In this document: positions 49,028 to 59,387 of the stretch, in pieces | How positions within the stretch are numbered: position 1 is the first letter of the stretch | Layout of the letters: each line of letters opens with the position of its first letter | Source: Echinarachnius parma | Taxonomy: Eukaryota; Echinodermata; Echinoidea; Clypeasteroida; Echinarachniidae | Assembly: GCA_037951105.1 (NCBI GenBank) | Contig: JBAMJV010001364.1 | Location: 124,001-188,000 of the forward strand | Length of the DNA: 64,000 bases | Direction of reading: 5' to 3' | The notes under the pieces: model-generated | The model's database searches: none | Seen by the model: the letters and a program-made list of their open reading frames with translations, nothing else | Told to the model about the DNA's origin: nothing | Made by a program: the position numbers and the translations under genes

Positions 49028-49446
49028 AGCAGATCTAATATACAGCACTGTTGGTACAATTTTTGCATTAATTACTAATCTTACTATAAAACATCTTTCA
49101 TTCTTTCTACCATATATACAATGTAGTTCAAATAGGAACTAATATTACACAATATATATATATGAGTAAAAATTACATTTAATGCAAGCAAATCTAACAA
49201 ACTAATTAACTTTAACCAAGTTTATAGAAAGAAGGTTTTTGACCCACTCATATTCAGATCAACATGCACTCGTGATGCATTTGTTACAGATGTATTTTGG
49301 AAGTTATTTAAAATAAAAATGTTGTTGTTTTCTAGGAAGTAATGTTCATCAGGATACAAATTATGCTCAATGATTGAGCTATTTAAATTGCTCAATGTCC
49401 TGTCCTGTCCTGTGCCATCTTTAAACATGAATCATATGAAAATTAA

Positions 49447-49805
49447 AGGAACTTTGTAACATTGTCTAAATCCTCAAAACTTACTTGGAACTCTAGTTGT
49501 TCTATCATACCTTATGATATTCAATTAACAAAAAAAGCTCAGGACAGGTTTTGTTTATATTCAAATGTCCATTTCGTTCAAAAGATATTTACGATTGAAG
49601 TGTTCAGATGTTAAATTGTCTACGGGATAATTAGAGCCTTGTACAAAGTTAGTGCAAGGAGTTAGTGAATATCACTTTGCTTTTTTGCTCATATATCAGC
49701 CCAAAAAAATCAAATTAACATGAAATTGTCATATGTTACTCTGTGGACATATCGGATCACACCAATACATTTATTAATTATCACTCATCACTTTTTGCAC
49801 TTAAA
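49447..49805. mobile_element. MITE family B, worn copy
   Basis: TTAA (49443-49446) is followed by AGGAACTTTGTAACATTG and the family body (GTGAATATCACTTTGC). The right terminus has decayed after CATCACTTTTTGCAC. Confidence 0.6.
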
Positions 49806-49841
49806 TAAAAGCAATAAAGGCAATGAATCAAAGGTCTACAC

Positions 49842-50647
49842 CAGGGCTCGACACTCGCACTGGCCTGCTGGCAGTGGCGTAGACAGTTCCGTTCCGTTGC
49901 AAAGAGTCGAGACCAAGTACTTTCACGATTTACGAACCCGATACCGGAGATCTTTGACAATTTTTGGTCACGAGATCGGGCTTCAGTCGGTTGTGACCAG
50001 GTTTTAGTCGGGTTTTACACGGTCAAGCCCGCTTAAAAGTAGTTTCGAGACCAGCTAAAATGTGAAAAGGGGGGTTCAAACCCCCCCCCCCCCTTACAGC
50101 CATTTTTGGGTCAATGGGGGGGGGGGGGGTTGAACCGCCAACCCCCCCCCCCCCCCCCCCCCGGGTACGCCTATGCATACAACTAATGTTTTCTTTTTCA
50201 CTCGTATAGATACACACAAAAAAATATATCCTTCCCTAAAACCTGGGGGGGATGATTGTACATGTCATCCCCCCCACCTTGTGAGGTGGGGGGGATGCAT
50301 CCCCCTCATCCCCCCCGTTGTCTACGCCCCTGCCTGCTGGCCCAGGGCCAGTGAAATTGCACTTCGGGCCAGCAAAAATGTATAAAAGTCATATTTTGGT
50401 GGCCCGATCGGGCAAGCAGATTTTCAACCCTTCATTGACAAAATTAGACAAATCTTGTTTTCTTCCATGTCATGCTTCATCTATAATTACATGTTTGATC
50501 AGGAAAGAGTGATATTTTGAATAGTTTACTCATGAAATAAACATTTTGGGCCCGTAAATTTATCTTTCAGGCCACCAGAAAAGGGGAAGACATTATTTTA
50601 CTGGCCCAACCGGGCCAATGACCAAAAAGGTTAGTGTGGAGCCCCTG
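49842..50647. mobile_element. hAT-like element hosting another hAT MITE
   Basis: The termini are CAGGGCTCGACACT and AGTGTGGAGCCCCTG. The body has GGGCCAGTGAAATTGCAC and GGCCCAACCGGGCCAATG. No target duplication is preserved. It is interrupted by the element at 49872-50332. Confidence 0.6.
49872..50332. mobile_element. hAT MITE with 8 bp duplication and G/C-runs
   Basis: The termini are CAGTGGCGTAGACA and TGTCTACGCCCCTG. The 8 bp duplications CCTGCTGG are exact (49864-49871, 50333-50340). The inside has alternating C- and G-runs (50084-50162). It is related by its ends to 20851-21042 and 9168-10304. Confidence 0.85.
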
Positions 50648-50749
50648 CAGAGAGGGAGTATCAGTGACAATGGCTAAGGTTAGTTGGTCATATTCGCCAT
50701 CCCATCAGTGGTCCCTGGTGTGACAAAACGATTCTTCGATATCATATTT

Positions 50750-51250
50750 CAAACATAGGGAAATAAAATGAAAAATGAGCAAAGAAAATAGGGTTTCTCC
50801 AGAATTCGAACCCAAGACCTCCGGATGGCTAGACCCGTGCTATACCAGCTGAGCTATAGAAAGCCCTTATGCTATGTTCCTCCCTGAAGCCCCCTAGTTT
50901 TCAATGCTCGTGTTGGTAAGAAGCTATTATAAACCTGACACAAACCAGAAGGATTCAAAGTCAACTTAGGGTCTTAGCCTGGATATATGTTATCAAAGTC
51001 AGAAGTGAGGCAGCTTTTTGTATTAATTATTTCAAACATATAGGGAAATTGTCCGGAAATAACCAATAAAAATGAATTTTAGAGAGGAAAGAAATTACGG
51101 TTTCTCCAGGATTCATACCCGAGACCTCCAGATGGCAGACCAGTGCTCTACCAGCTGAGCTATTGAAACCCTGGTACTGTGTAAACTGCTAAAACTCCTT
51201 AGCTTTTCAATGCTCGAGTAGTCAGAAGCTATAGGAATAGAAATCAACTA
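50750..51250 (-). repeat. Two tandem tRNA-derived SINE-like units
   Basis: Unit 1 has TAGCTCAGCTGGTATAGCAC and GGGTTCGAATTC on the minus strand (about 50795-50870). Unit 2 has TAGCTCAGCTGGTAGAGCAC and a mutated B box GGGTATGAATCC (about 51105-51175). Both carry the same flank (TTTTCAATGCTCG, then AGAAGCTAT), so a unit of about 310 bp was duplicated. They are A/B-box-containing SINEs, not clean tRNA genes. Confidence 0.7.
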
Positions 51251-51354
51251 AGTTAGGGATTTGGGGGAGGGATCACTAAAGTGATGCAGCTTTTTTTGCA
51301 TTTAAATAATTTCATCTGCTTTTTTGTTGTCTTCTTTTGCCCCATCTACAGTCA

Positions 51355-51635
51355 CCCTTTAAAATTTTATTTTGTCTTTCTTTCTTTTTCATTCCGTTTC
51401 TTGTTTACATTTTCTTCTTTCCATTCTGCACAGTTCCTTTTCTGGCTTATTTAGTACTACACTTTATTTCTCATTTTTCTTTCTCTTTTCTTTGTTTTAT
51501 TTTTTCTCATTTTCCCAAATGAACACCTTCTTTTCTTTTGTGGAATTGTTTTCCTTTTCTTCCCCCCCCCCTTTTTCTTTGTGTTTCTTTTCTCGCACAC
51601 ACACACACACACATACACACATACACACATAGATA
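51355..51635. repeat. Polypyrimidine tract and CA microsatellite
   Basis: About 235 bp of nearly pure T/C on the plus strand is followed by CA repeats (about 51596-51630). The tract could adopt triplex (H-DNA) structure. Open frames here are repeat artefacts. Confidence 0.8.
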
Positions 51636-51639
51636 TCAT

Positions 51640-52673
51640 GAATGCAAAAATAATATTTCAACGACATTGGCATCACGTATATCAACAGGCTTTATGTTAT
51701 CTTGTTGATAGATGGCGCACTTTATAAACGTTTTCACAATTGCACAATACCAAGGAGCGTGCAACTGTCCAGACACTTACCAACATGACAAAGGCCAAGG
51801 ACTGTGGTCAGCTAAGCCCAGGTATAAGAGGCCCTATAAATGCCATATTTATCGGTCAAATCAAGAGAATAATTGTAAAGGTCTACCGTGTCAATACATG
51901 GAGGTCTATAATCAAACAACTTTTATGTTATTGATAATTCGTTGAGTAAACCATAATTCACTATAATGTAGCATATTAAAATAAAAAAAGATTAATTTTT
52001 TTATTTCTTATATTCCAGCATGCACGTCATCTCAAATGTATTTTGTGCAATCAATTAGTTCCCCCATATTTCATGTTATAAATGTTACAACTTGTTAATG
52101 ATTTATTATACATAATCATAATGTTATCTGACTTGTTCAAATAGGTATAAGTCATTGATTGGCTAACTTCAGTCATATATATCTGTTAACATATTTTATT
52201 AGTGCAGCGATATATCAATACAGGAGAATTTTCGTTTAGACCTATGCCATGGCAAACAATGAAAGCAATGCTTTTGAATGCAGGTGTTATATGCTACAAG
52301 AGAGATTGTATTATGACATCACAATGACTTGTACACATCACTTTGAAAAGCCACATTTTTGAATCGAGCTCAGCCTCAGAGAGGCACATTGATCATACTC
52401 ATAGAATATGTTACCTCGTGATGGCAATATTAATCTCCCCTCAATGAGATTTCAAATTCCTCAGAGAGAAACATTCTGTGATGTTCCCTCCATCCACCAC
52501 CAGTTAACATCTGTATATTGTATAATTGTTTATTATACTTCTGTATATTTCATATAATATATGGTTAGTTTATTTACTTGTTAAAAGAAAATCATTTGTG
52601 AAATATGAAAATTATACATTTAAAACATATAAATGATTGGTTTGGGTTAATTGTAGAGGTAGAATTAACTTAC
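51640..52673 (-). other. Probable intron 1 of the galactosyltransferase gene
   Basis: AT-rich sequence on the 3' side of the donor at 52673. No second exon with the expected family sequence was recognised here or farther left. Confidence 0.45.
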
Positions 52674-52906
52674 CAGAGAGAGATGCGATCTTTGGGATAG
52701 TTCAGATTCTCCAGGTAGGCAAAGAAGTATGGCAGTGTGTGAGCCTTGTTGCGAGCCAGGATCGGGATGAGTACTGTAGGCTTCTTACTTGAGACAGAGG
52801 CATCTCCAGCATTACCGGCTAAGATTTGAGGAACGAGGATTAACAGTGCACCAAACAGACACCCCATTAAATGCATCGTAAATGTAGAAAACCGTATTGT
52901 AGCCAT
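52674..52906 (-). CDS. Procollagen galactosyltransferase-like (GT25), first coding exon
   Basis: It encodes 77 residues plus two bases. Residues 1-30 are a signal peptide with a hydrophobic core ending LVPQILAG. Residues 42-77 (KKPTVLIPILARNKAHTLPY, then LENLNYPKDRISL) match the start of the GT25 domain of COLGALT1/COLGALT2/CERCAM, where the PTVL..LLARN.AH.LP motif opens the nucleotide-sugar fold. Family enzymes transfer galactose from UDP-galactose to hydroxylysine in procollagen within the ER. The donor CTCTG|GTAAGT (GT at 52673-52672) leaves phase 2. The catalytic exons are not visible in the window, so activity cannot be judged. The start codon lies 659 bp from that of the FAM124-like gene on the opposite strand. 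COLGALT is the best reading; CERCAM is the alternative. Confidence 0.85.
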
Positions 52907-53565
52907 TTCAGCACAGCACGTTTATAATTAATGATCTCCACACAGAATATAAGACGATAAATGTCACTCCAACATCGTTTGTTCGTGATTTCCAGTTGTA
53001 ACACACGGAGCTCGAGGCCGTCTGACTGCCACGCCGCGGTATTGGGGAGTACTTGCCTAGCCGGTACCGTTACCCGCTGATCAACAATCAGCTCGGTCAG
53101 ATTCCTTTGATTGCGTGTAAAATCCACGTATAATGCGGCAGGTGCGTGAGGCGAGAGGGGCTTTCCTCTACCCTCTCGCTCCGCAAAGGCTGGTCGAGTT
53201 TATTTAATGAAAAGGGGTGTTTTACTTTTTCGTACCAATGTAGTATAGATTTATTCGCAAGAAATGCCCAATATAAAAAAAAAGATCACTTTGAAATGTA
53301 TAAGTCAATAGTATACTTGTCTCTTGAGTCTCAAAATATGTCATGTTATAACAATTAATAACGATATTATAAATACAAATTTACCTAAACAACACAATGC
53401 ATTGAACCATTAGGGTACTAATTCCCGGTACAATCCCCGCAGTGCTAGAGTGAAGTTACACTCTAAAATGTACGTGTTATGCTAATTGATTATACCGTGT
53501 TATCACAATCTTATCTCATTTATTTTCACTTCCCCTTTCAACTTTGAGTCTTTAAATATCTAATA
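52907..53565. promoter_or_regulatory. Bidirectional promoter region
   Basis: This 659 bp separates two divergent start codons. The stretch at 52980-53130 is more GC-rich with several CpGs, including GCCACGCCGCGGTATTGGGG, whose complement has a CCAAT box. It would serve the minus-strand galactosyltransferase. The right part (53400-53565) is AT-rich, with a GATA-like CTTATCT near 53513 and no clear TATA before the FAM124-like ATG. Transcription starts cannot be placed. Confidence 0.45.
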
Positions 53566-53781
53566 ATGGCATCTTTTGGAGTGGTTGAGGACTGCGATGG
53601 AGTGTTCATAGAAGGAGGCCCAGCTGGATTTGACGAAGCAGATTATGCTCGAGCAATAATCAATCTGATCGTGACTTCCGACATTCCCCCTCGATATTTC
53701 CAAAACCGTATATTTTCACCACATTCACAAGACATGAGCAGCTTTCAGAAGATCAACCAGCCTGCATCCAGATACAGACTG
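53566..53781 (+). CDS. FAM124-like gene, coding exon 1
   Basis: It encodes 72 residues beginning MASFGVVEDCDG and ending ASRYRL, then the donor CTG|GTAAGG at 53782 in phase 0. There is no signal peptide or membrane segment. An upstream non-coding exon is possible. The exon joins in phase to 55114. This N-terminal part is not obviously similar to vertebrate FAM124 proteins; identity comes from exon 4. Confidence 0.7.
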
Positions 53782-55113
53782 GTAAGGATATAAAGGCGCG
53801 TGATTGTCAACATTGACGTGTAATTGGGTTTGTTTTGTAGTGGTATCAATTGTGTTAATTTTCATCACAAAACTACGATTGAATATAATTACAGGGCTAA
53901 AAAGTAGTTCTAACTAAGTAAAAAATAATACAAAACTAGATGAATGCTATATCAATTATCATGATGAATACGACTCGTATACGAGTATGATTATGAAGCT
54001 AATATAAGATCTACGGCATGATTAACAAAAAACAATGTTCACCTATTGTTATTACATTTTTTGTATAATTATGTTATATGTATGATTTATATTATAACAG
54101 ATTCTACATTTTCTTGTATAAACCTGACTTCGTGCTTCCTCCGGGCCGGGGGTCACTCTCATACAAAAATGCTACCCACCCGTGTCCATCAACCTCTGAA
54201 ATGGACCCTAACGTCAAAAACTTGTGCACCTGAAAAATGTACCCTTTTCTGTTTTATTTTCTAATGAGTGCTGAAAACCACCCCTTTTTAAAGGAAAATA
54301 TTGACGCCGCCGTATAGCTGAAAATGATACCCTTTCGACACCTTTTTTGGACGCGGGTGCGTAGCCAGTCATATGCCATTCCGATGTACACAGCAGTCAG
54401 TACGTGGAACAACCGTTGGATTCGAGACATACAACAAGCATTCAGTGATAAATGGACAATGCACAGTGACATGACCAAACATGATTTAGTTATGAATTGC
54501 AATATTGGATAAATTGTTGAATTTCTAACAAACTATATAATATATCATTATTCACGTGGTCATCATTCTCTACCAAAGAGCGCCAGCGACTTGGCATGCA
54601 TTACTAAAAGAACTGATGCTAGTATATATGCAATTTGATATAGCATTGGTTTTGTTAGTCATGTTGCTAAGTATATGGGCATGCACTGACGATCGACAAA
54701 TCTATCACTTTCATGGCCTTTTTGACATTATTATTGTTATTCTCACTGTCAGCATTCTAGCGATAGACGCAACCCATACACTCTGCCTGGGGAGGCAATA
54801 TAACACCGTAAGTCCGCAGTAAAAGTTACTTACGGAAAATCAGTTGACTTTGAATACAAAACACCAACATTTTCATACTTTGAGTGACATTTGTAGCCCT
54901 ATCAATACATTTAGGGCTACTATAATACTTTAACTCACCGATCTCGTGTGTCGCTATACATGTCATTCTATAATTACGGCGATTCAGGAGATTTTACAAC
55001 GCTTTCCATCACTTATCCTCGGGTCTTTCGCGGAACCTTTTTTCGAACTGAGATAAGCTGAATCAAAATTTGTAATTGATAAATAAACTTTAATTTCCTC
55101 ATTTACTCTTCAG
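53782..55113 (+). other. Intron 1 of the FAM124-like gene
   Basis: It contains a fragment of the poly-G element family (54135-54370, with GGGCCGGGGGTCACTC). It also contains a worn relative of the 55761-55920 hairpin (about 54550-54690). It ends with the acceptor TTTACTCTTCAG. Confidence 0.7.
54135..54370. mobile_element. Fragment of the poly-G/C inverted-repeat family
   Basis: CCGGGCCGGGGGTCACTC followed by short ACCC-rich phrases parallels the left end of 466-1013. The right end was not found. Confidence 0.4.
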
Positions 55114-55265
55114 CTTCACAGGGAGTGGGGAAAGAGCATGTCAGGAACCGTGGAGGGTGCGGGCATCATGGCACTGCTGACCCTAGATGACCTTACCCTG
55201 GATGAGAACAGAGCATTGAGTATCGCTCGAGCTGTCAACCATATGGTCAAATGTCAGTTCTTAAG
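55114..55265 (+). CDS. FAM124-like gene, coding exon 2
   Basis: It encodes residues 73-122 and two bases of residue 123. The acceptor CTCTTCAG ends at 55113, and the donor TTAAG|GTGAGA starts at 55266. The translation includes EGAGIMALLTLDDLTLDENR, then ALSIARAVNHMVKCQFL. The pattern 'hydrophobic strand followed by helix' fits the first lobe of the FAM124/glyoxalase-like fold. An alternative acceptor (TTCACAG, 7 bases downstream) would break the frame. Confidence 0.75.
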
Positions 55266-55340
55266 GTGAGAGAAAGGCTATGTTTTCTCTGTTGATCTTT
55301 TGATTAATTAATGATTTATAAATTGTGAAAATTATATTAA

Positions 55341-55756
55341 AGGGTACCACCGCCCCAACAAAATATTCTTATAAATGAAAGGTAACATCTTTAGTATTCC
55401 ATTCCATCAACAAGTTCACAAAAATATGTTTCCAGAAAGAAAAAAAAAATAATTGGAAAACGCATCACCATTCTAAAGCATGCGTTCATGGGTCTGCATG
55501 TACGAGACTACTTTGTCCAGAGCGAATGAATCGCCCGGGATTCTATTGTCTCCAAACGTACGCGTGCATAGCATTGCCGCACTCACAAATGTTTGGCCCG
55601 TACGGAACCAGGAAATAGTAGTGGTTCCGTTAGTGGTGGAAATGAATTGCTTTGTTTATGAATAACACAACCCTTTGCAAAATGTTGGGTATCTATTTGA
55701 TATCACAAAACGGTACCAAAACATATAATTATGAGTTCTTTGCCTGGTGGTCCCCT
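55341..55756. mobile_element. MITE family C in intron 2
   Basis: TTAA (55337-55340) is followed by AGGGTACCACCGCCCC. The right end reads CTGGTGGTCCCCTTTA. A related copy at 62010-62330 shares AATGAAAGGTAA, TAGTATTCCATTCCA-like and CAACCCTT. Non-coding. Confidence 0.7.
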
Positions 55757-55760
55757 TTAT

Positions 55761-55920
55761 ATACTATCAGCATTCTCTTCGAAGATGTGCCCACAACTTG
55801 GCATTCATGACTAAACGAACTAAAGAACTAAAGCGCTATAGAAATTGCATAGAGCATGGGTTCTTTTAGTCATGCATTCCAAGTCGTGGGCACGTCTTCG
55901 AAGAGAATATGCCATACTAT
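55761..55920. mobile_element. Hairpin element in intron 2
   Basis: The left arm has CATTCTCTTCGAAGATGTGC and the right arm has GCACGTCTTCGAAGAGAAT. Arms of about 55-60 bp enclose a short loop. Confidence 0.8.
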
Positions 55921-56176
55921 CAAATTAAACAATGAAGAAATTAACCATTTCTTTCGCAAAGTAACCAATTGAAATACAACATTTATGGCACATCTGCTAC
56001 CCTTCATGTTTTAGGTGCTTGATAAAGGGTAGCAGATCAATGCACCCGTACATTGTACAAATAGCGATTGTTTACTTTGCGATACAAATAGTTGTTGATT
56101 TCTACACTGTATTTCATACACAAATTGAAATTTATTGAAATTTCGTATAAATTTACTATTGTCATGCACAATACAG

Positions 56177-56298
56177 GTGGGATCAACAGTGCGTTTTGCT
56201 CTATCTAGCATCTACCTTGGAATACAAACAGCTTGGAGAACTATTTCTTGATGGAAAGCTTGATAACTTTGAAGGATCTAGAGTAATGCAACTAGAAG
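56177..56298 (+). CDS. FAM124-like gene, coding exon 3
   Basis: It completes residue 123 and encodes residues 124-163 plus one base. The acceptor CACAATACAG ends at 56176 and the donor TAGAAG|GTGAGA starts at 56299, leaving phase 1. The translation WDQQCVLLYLASTLEYKQLG continues the first lobe. Both junctions restore frame exactly with the neighbouring exons. Confidence 0.75.
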
Positions 56299-56385
56299 GT
56301 GAGATGTACCACATTTGGGCCCCGTTACAGAAAGAGTTGCAATCGATTGTAATAGGTGCATTTAATAGCAAGTCAGATTTATTTA

Positions 56386-56546
56386 GGGCCCTGTTTCATA
56401 AAACTTTTTAAATTTGTGTAACTGTCCAATTATGGTAACTACTATGGCAACAGCCAAATCAGCATCAAGCATTTTAGCTTTAACCATGGTAGTTACAATA
56501 ATATTAGACACTTACAACAATTGGAAAGTTTTATGAAACGGGGCCC
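56386..56546. mobile_element. Foldback element inserted in family D copy
   Basis: The ends GGGCCCTGTTTCATAAAAC and GTTTTATGAAACGGGGCCC are inverted. The inner arms also pair (GGTAACTACTATGG with CCATGGTAGTTAC). Confidence 0.8.
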
Positions 56547-56584
56547 AGGTGACTAAATGGGCAAATGTGATTTGTTCAAATACA

Positions 56585-58597
56585 GGGCAATTCCAAGCAA
56601 ACGCCGTGACGGTCAGAGGGTGTTTCTCACAATGAAAGTCCAAATAACTCATAAAATCTAAATATCTAGAACCAACTTTTTATATGCATCTGTAACCACT
56701 ATCCTACCAATAATTTACAATAGGCAAGAAAACCAAAATTCCCAATAAATTATTAATTATGAATATCAATATCTGCCGTAACGCCGTGACGGCAAAAAGA
56801 CATGGGTTTCTTACATGCTAAGAAACTAAGTAAACTCTGTGAACTACAGGAACATTTTGCCCTTTTGTCACATTGATTCTTTGTACTAGACATCAAGCTA
56901 GAACATCCAAATAAAAATGTAGAAAAAATCCAATGCTCATAGTAAATATGATATCATAAATGTATCTATGCACTGTAACGCCGTGACTGTAACGCTGTGA
57001 CCTCTGAATTGTACATGTTATATATATGGGAGATATTAAAGAGATGAATAATATGATATAATTTTAATGTAGTGATCAAGAATCAATAAAGAACTAGATG
57101 AATGGGTGATATAACCAAGATGCTAATAAATGATCATCCGCATGACACAAATTTGCAGCACAGCGCCCTCTATTGATCAAAAAAAAATTTAGGACATAAT
57201 TGAAATTCTTATCTATTTCAGAAGTTAGTTAATGGAACCATCAAATATTAAAACCAAAATACAAATACTTAAATGTAACAATGAAATATGAGACCTTTGA
57301 CATCTGACCTTTGACCTTGTTTCTCAAAATAACATACAAATGTTTAATTTTTGGTCTGCACAATGCATATTTGCAAGTGATTTGTTTCATGTAACATGAT
57401 TTCAGAGTTAGTAAATGTTTGTTTTTGAATTGGTAATTATCCGAGTGACCTTTGACCTGTGCCCCAAACAGTTTCAGAAAATTGTCTTTTACCTACAGTA
57501 CTCTTTCTAACATTGATTCTGGAACTTAATTGTGAGAACAAAAAAAAACAACAATATTTTGACCTGTTGACCTATGACCTCCCATGACCCCATTCCCTAA
57601 TCAGGTCATATACTTCACTGGATGCATACCAGTATTATTATGTTATCCTTCAAGGATTCTCAAACTATCTTGATAATAATATAATTTTTGCATATATTGT
57701 TAGCGTTGTGACCTTTGACCTTTGACCTCATGGACCAAAATCATATCCAATAATCCGTACCTCTAAATACATGGATTGTACAAAGTTTGAACGAAATCCA
57801 TCCAACGATTCTTGAGATATTGCAAAAAAAAGAACACTGATGTACAGATGCACATACAGGCAGACGGACATACAACCCATACACATACATGACTCGGGTA
57901 ACTTTGAGATGGAAACATTTTCAACTGACCCTATTCATATAATTATAGCATGAGCAATGCCCAAGCATACCTACAAAAAATATCTTACATATATGTAAGA
58001 TGTCTACTGTGTTATGTCAATGGGAATCCAGTAGGTAGCGTCACGGCGTTACACAAAACGTAACGCCGTGACCAAATTGATATTGATTATATTAATAAGT
58101 GGTAAAAGATAATGCTGCTATTCAGCATGCATATTATAGCACTATGGGCTAATACAGAGAAAACAAAAAATTATTTCATTCCCATTCATATTTTTCCAGA
58201 AATATTAAAAATATATGTTTTTAGTGTAACGCCGTGACATATTAATGATTGTAAATGAGACAGTCACTGAAGCGGAACGAAGAGCGAAAATGACGAAATT
58301 GATATTTATCTGAAAAATTGAAGCAATGATCCTATCAACACTGAAATAAAATTTTATGAAAACTCCTTTTCGCAGTTCTTTTATGCTTAATATTTAATTG
58401 AATGTTTTGTGAAAATAACTGAAAATTAATTTATGCTATATATTAACAATAAAATAATAGTTAACAATTTTTTTTTTCAAAAACAAAATACATTTTTGGA
58501 AAGTTCAATCTTTTAGCTTTCATTTGATACCAAATTTCTTATGGTACAACGAATTTGAAAAATCAGTGGTTATGTCAATGTTTGCTTGGAATTGCCC
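56585..58597. mobile_element. Inverted-repeat element E2 with DR1 arrays, in a FAM124-like intron
   Basis: The ends are GGGCAATTCCAAGC and GCTTGGAATTGCCC, with TACA duplications (56581-56584, 58598-58601). It is inverted and diverged relative to E1. It carries GTAACGCCGTGAC motifs at about 56603, 56779, 56978, 58036 (palindromic pair) and 58228. TGACCTTTGACCT-type DR1 clusters lie at about 57293, 57448, 57560 and 57707. No transposase is present. Confidence 0.85.
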
Positions 58598-58787
58598 TAC
58601 AGTGCTTTTTCTGACTTTCAATTAATTGCAACTCTTTCTGGTCTCATTTATTACTGGCATACCACTGCTATTTACCATACGTGTATAAAGAATAGATCTC
58701 TGTTTACTTTTTTTCAGATTATAAATGAATTTTAACATTCATATGTAGGCTTATATTTTCAAATGGGTATGAAAACATTTGCATATA

Positions 58788-59330
58788 GTGAGAAGACCAG
58801 AGACTTGGTTTTAATATCTTATTGGGTTAAGTGAAGATTATGCTAGACTAAGAATCTGCAGTTTAATGGTATCATGTGTATCATGTTTCTTTCCTGCTAC
58901 CCCGATCAATCCTCCCCCATGCATTTTGCTAGAGGTGTATGTCCCGAAGGACTAGACCCCAAGCCACTAACTAGTCACTAGTGACAAGACCAGAGACTTA
59001 ATTTTGGTATGAAATTCTTATTGCTTTAGTCACTGAAGATTGTAATTAGCAGTTTAACGGTTTGTGTAGTTTGTTTCCAGCTGCGACCCTGACCAATCTT
59101 TCCCCCTACAGTTGGCTAGAGGTGTATCTAAAAGACTAGACTCAAAGCCACTAACTATGGCAACAGTTTTATGAAGCAGGGCCCAGAGAATTAATTTTGG
59201 TGTGTATCATATGTTTGTTTGCCCGCTCCAGCTTTCACCCTGACCAACCCCCCTCCCAGTTTGCTAGAGGCATATGTCCCCAAGGATTTGACCCCAAGCC
59301 ACTAACTAGTGACAGACAAGACCTTATTAT
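58788..59330 (+). repeat. Three decayed copies of the exon 4 acceptor region
   Basis: Units at about 58788-58985, 58986-59170 and 59180-59330 each contain intron end, acceptor region and exon start. These correspond to GTTTGTTTCCAG, ACCCTGACCAA and GCTAGAGGTGTAT of the real junction at 59340-59450. Units 2 and 3 keep a plausible CAG acceptor and would read in the correct frame for 18-24 codons before a stop. Unit 1 has lost the AG. Confidence 0.8.
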
Positions 59331-59387
59331 TTATTGAAGATTGTAATCAGCAGTTTAACGGTTTGTGAATCATATGTTTGTTTCCAG

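Larger units (their letters stand above)
56318..58650. mobile_element. Family D element split by two later insertions
   Basis: The left part GAAAGAGTTGCAATCGATTG matches the left arm of 43645-43820. The middle piece (56547-56584, GTGACTAAATGGGCAAATG) and the right part (58602-58650, ACTTTCAATTAATTGCAACT) continue it. It is interrupted at 56386-56546 by a foldback and at 56585-58597 by E2. All of it lies in intron 3. Confidence 0.7.

Noticed and set aside
51105-51176. Functional tRNA gene on the minus strand
   Set aside because: The A box and part of an acceptor stem fit, but the B box is mutated and the anticodon stem is weak. A tandem neighbour shows it is a SINE-like repeat.
51712-51945. 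Second exon of the galactosyltransferase or an independent gene
   Set aside because: A GTAAGT-like site on the minus strand near 51780 drew attention, but the translation does not resemble the expected GT25 sequence and no acceptor fits.
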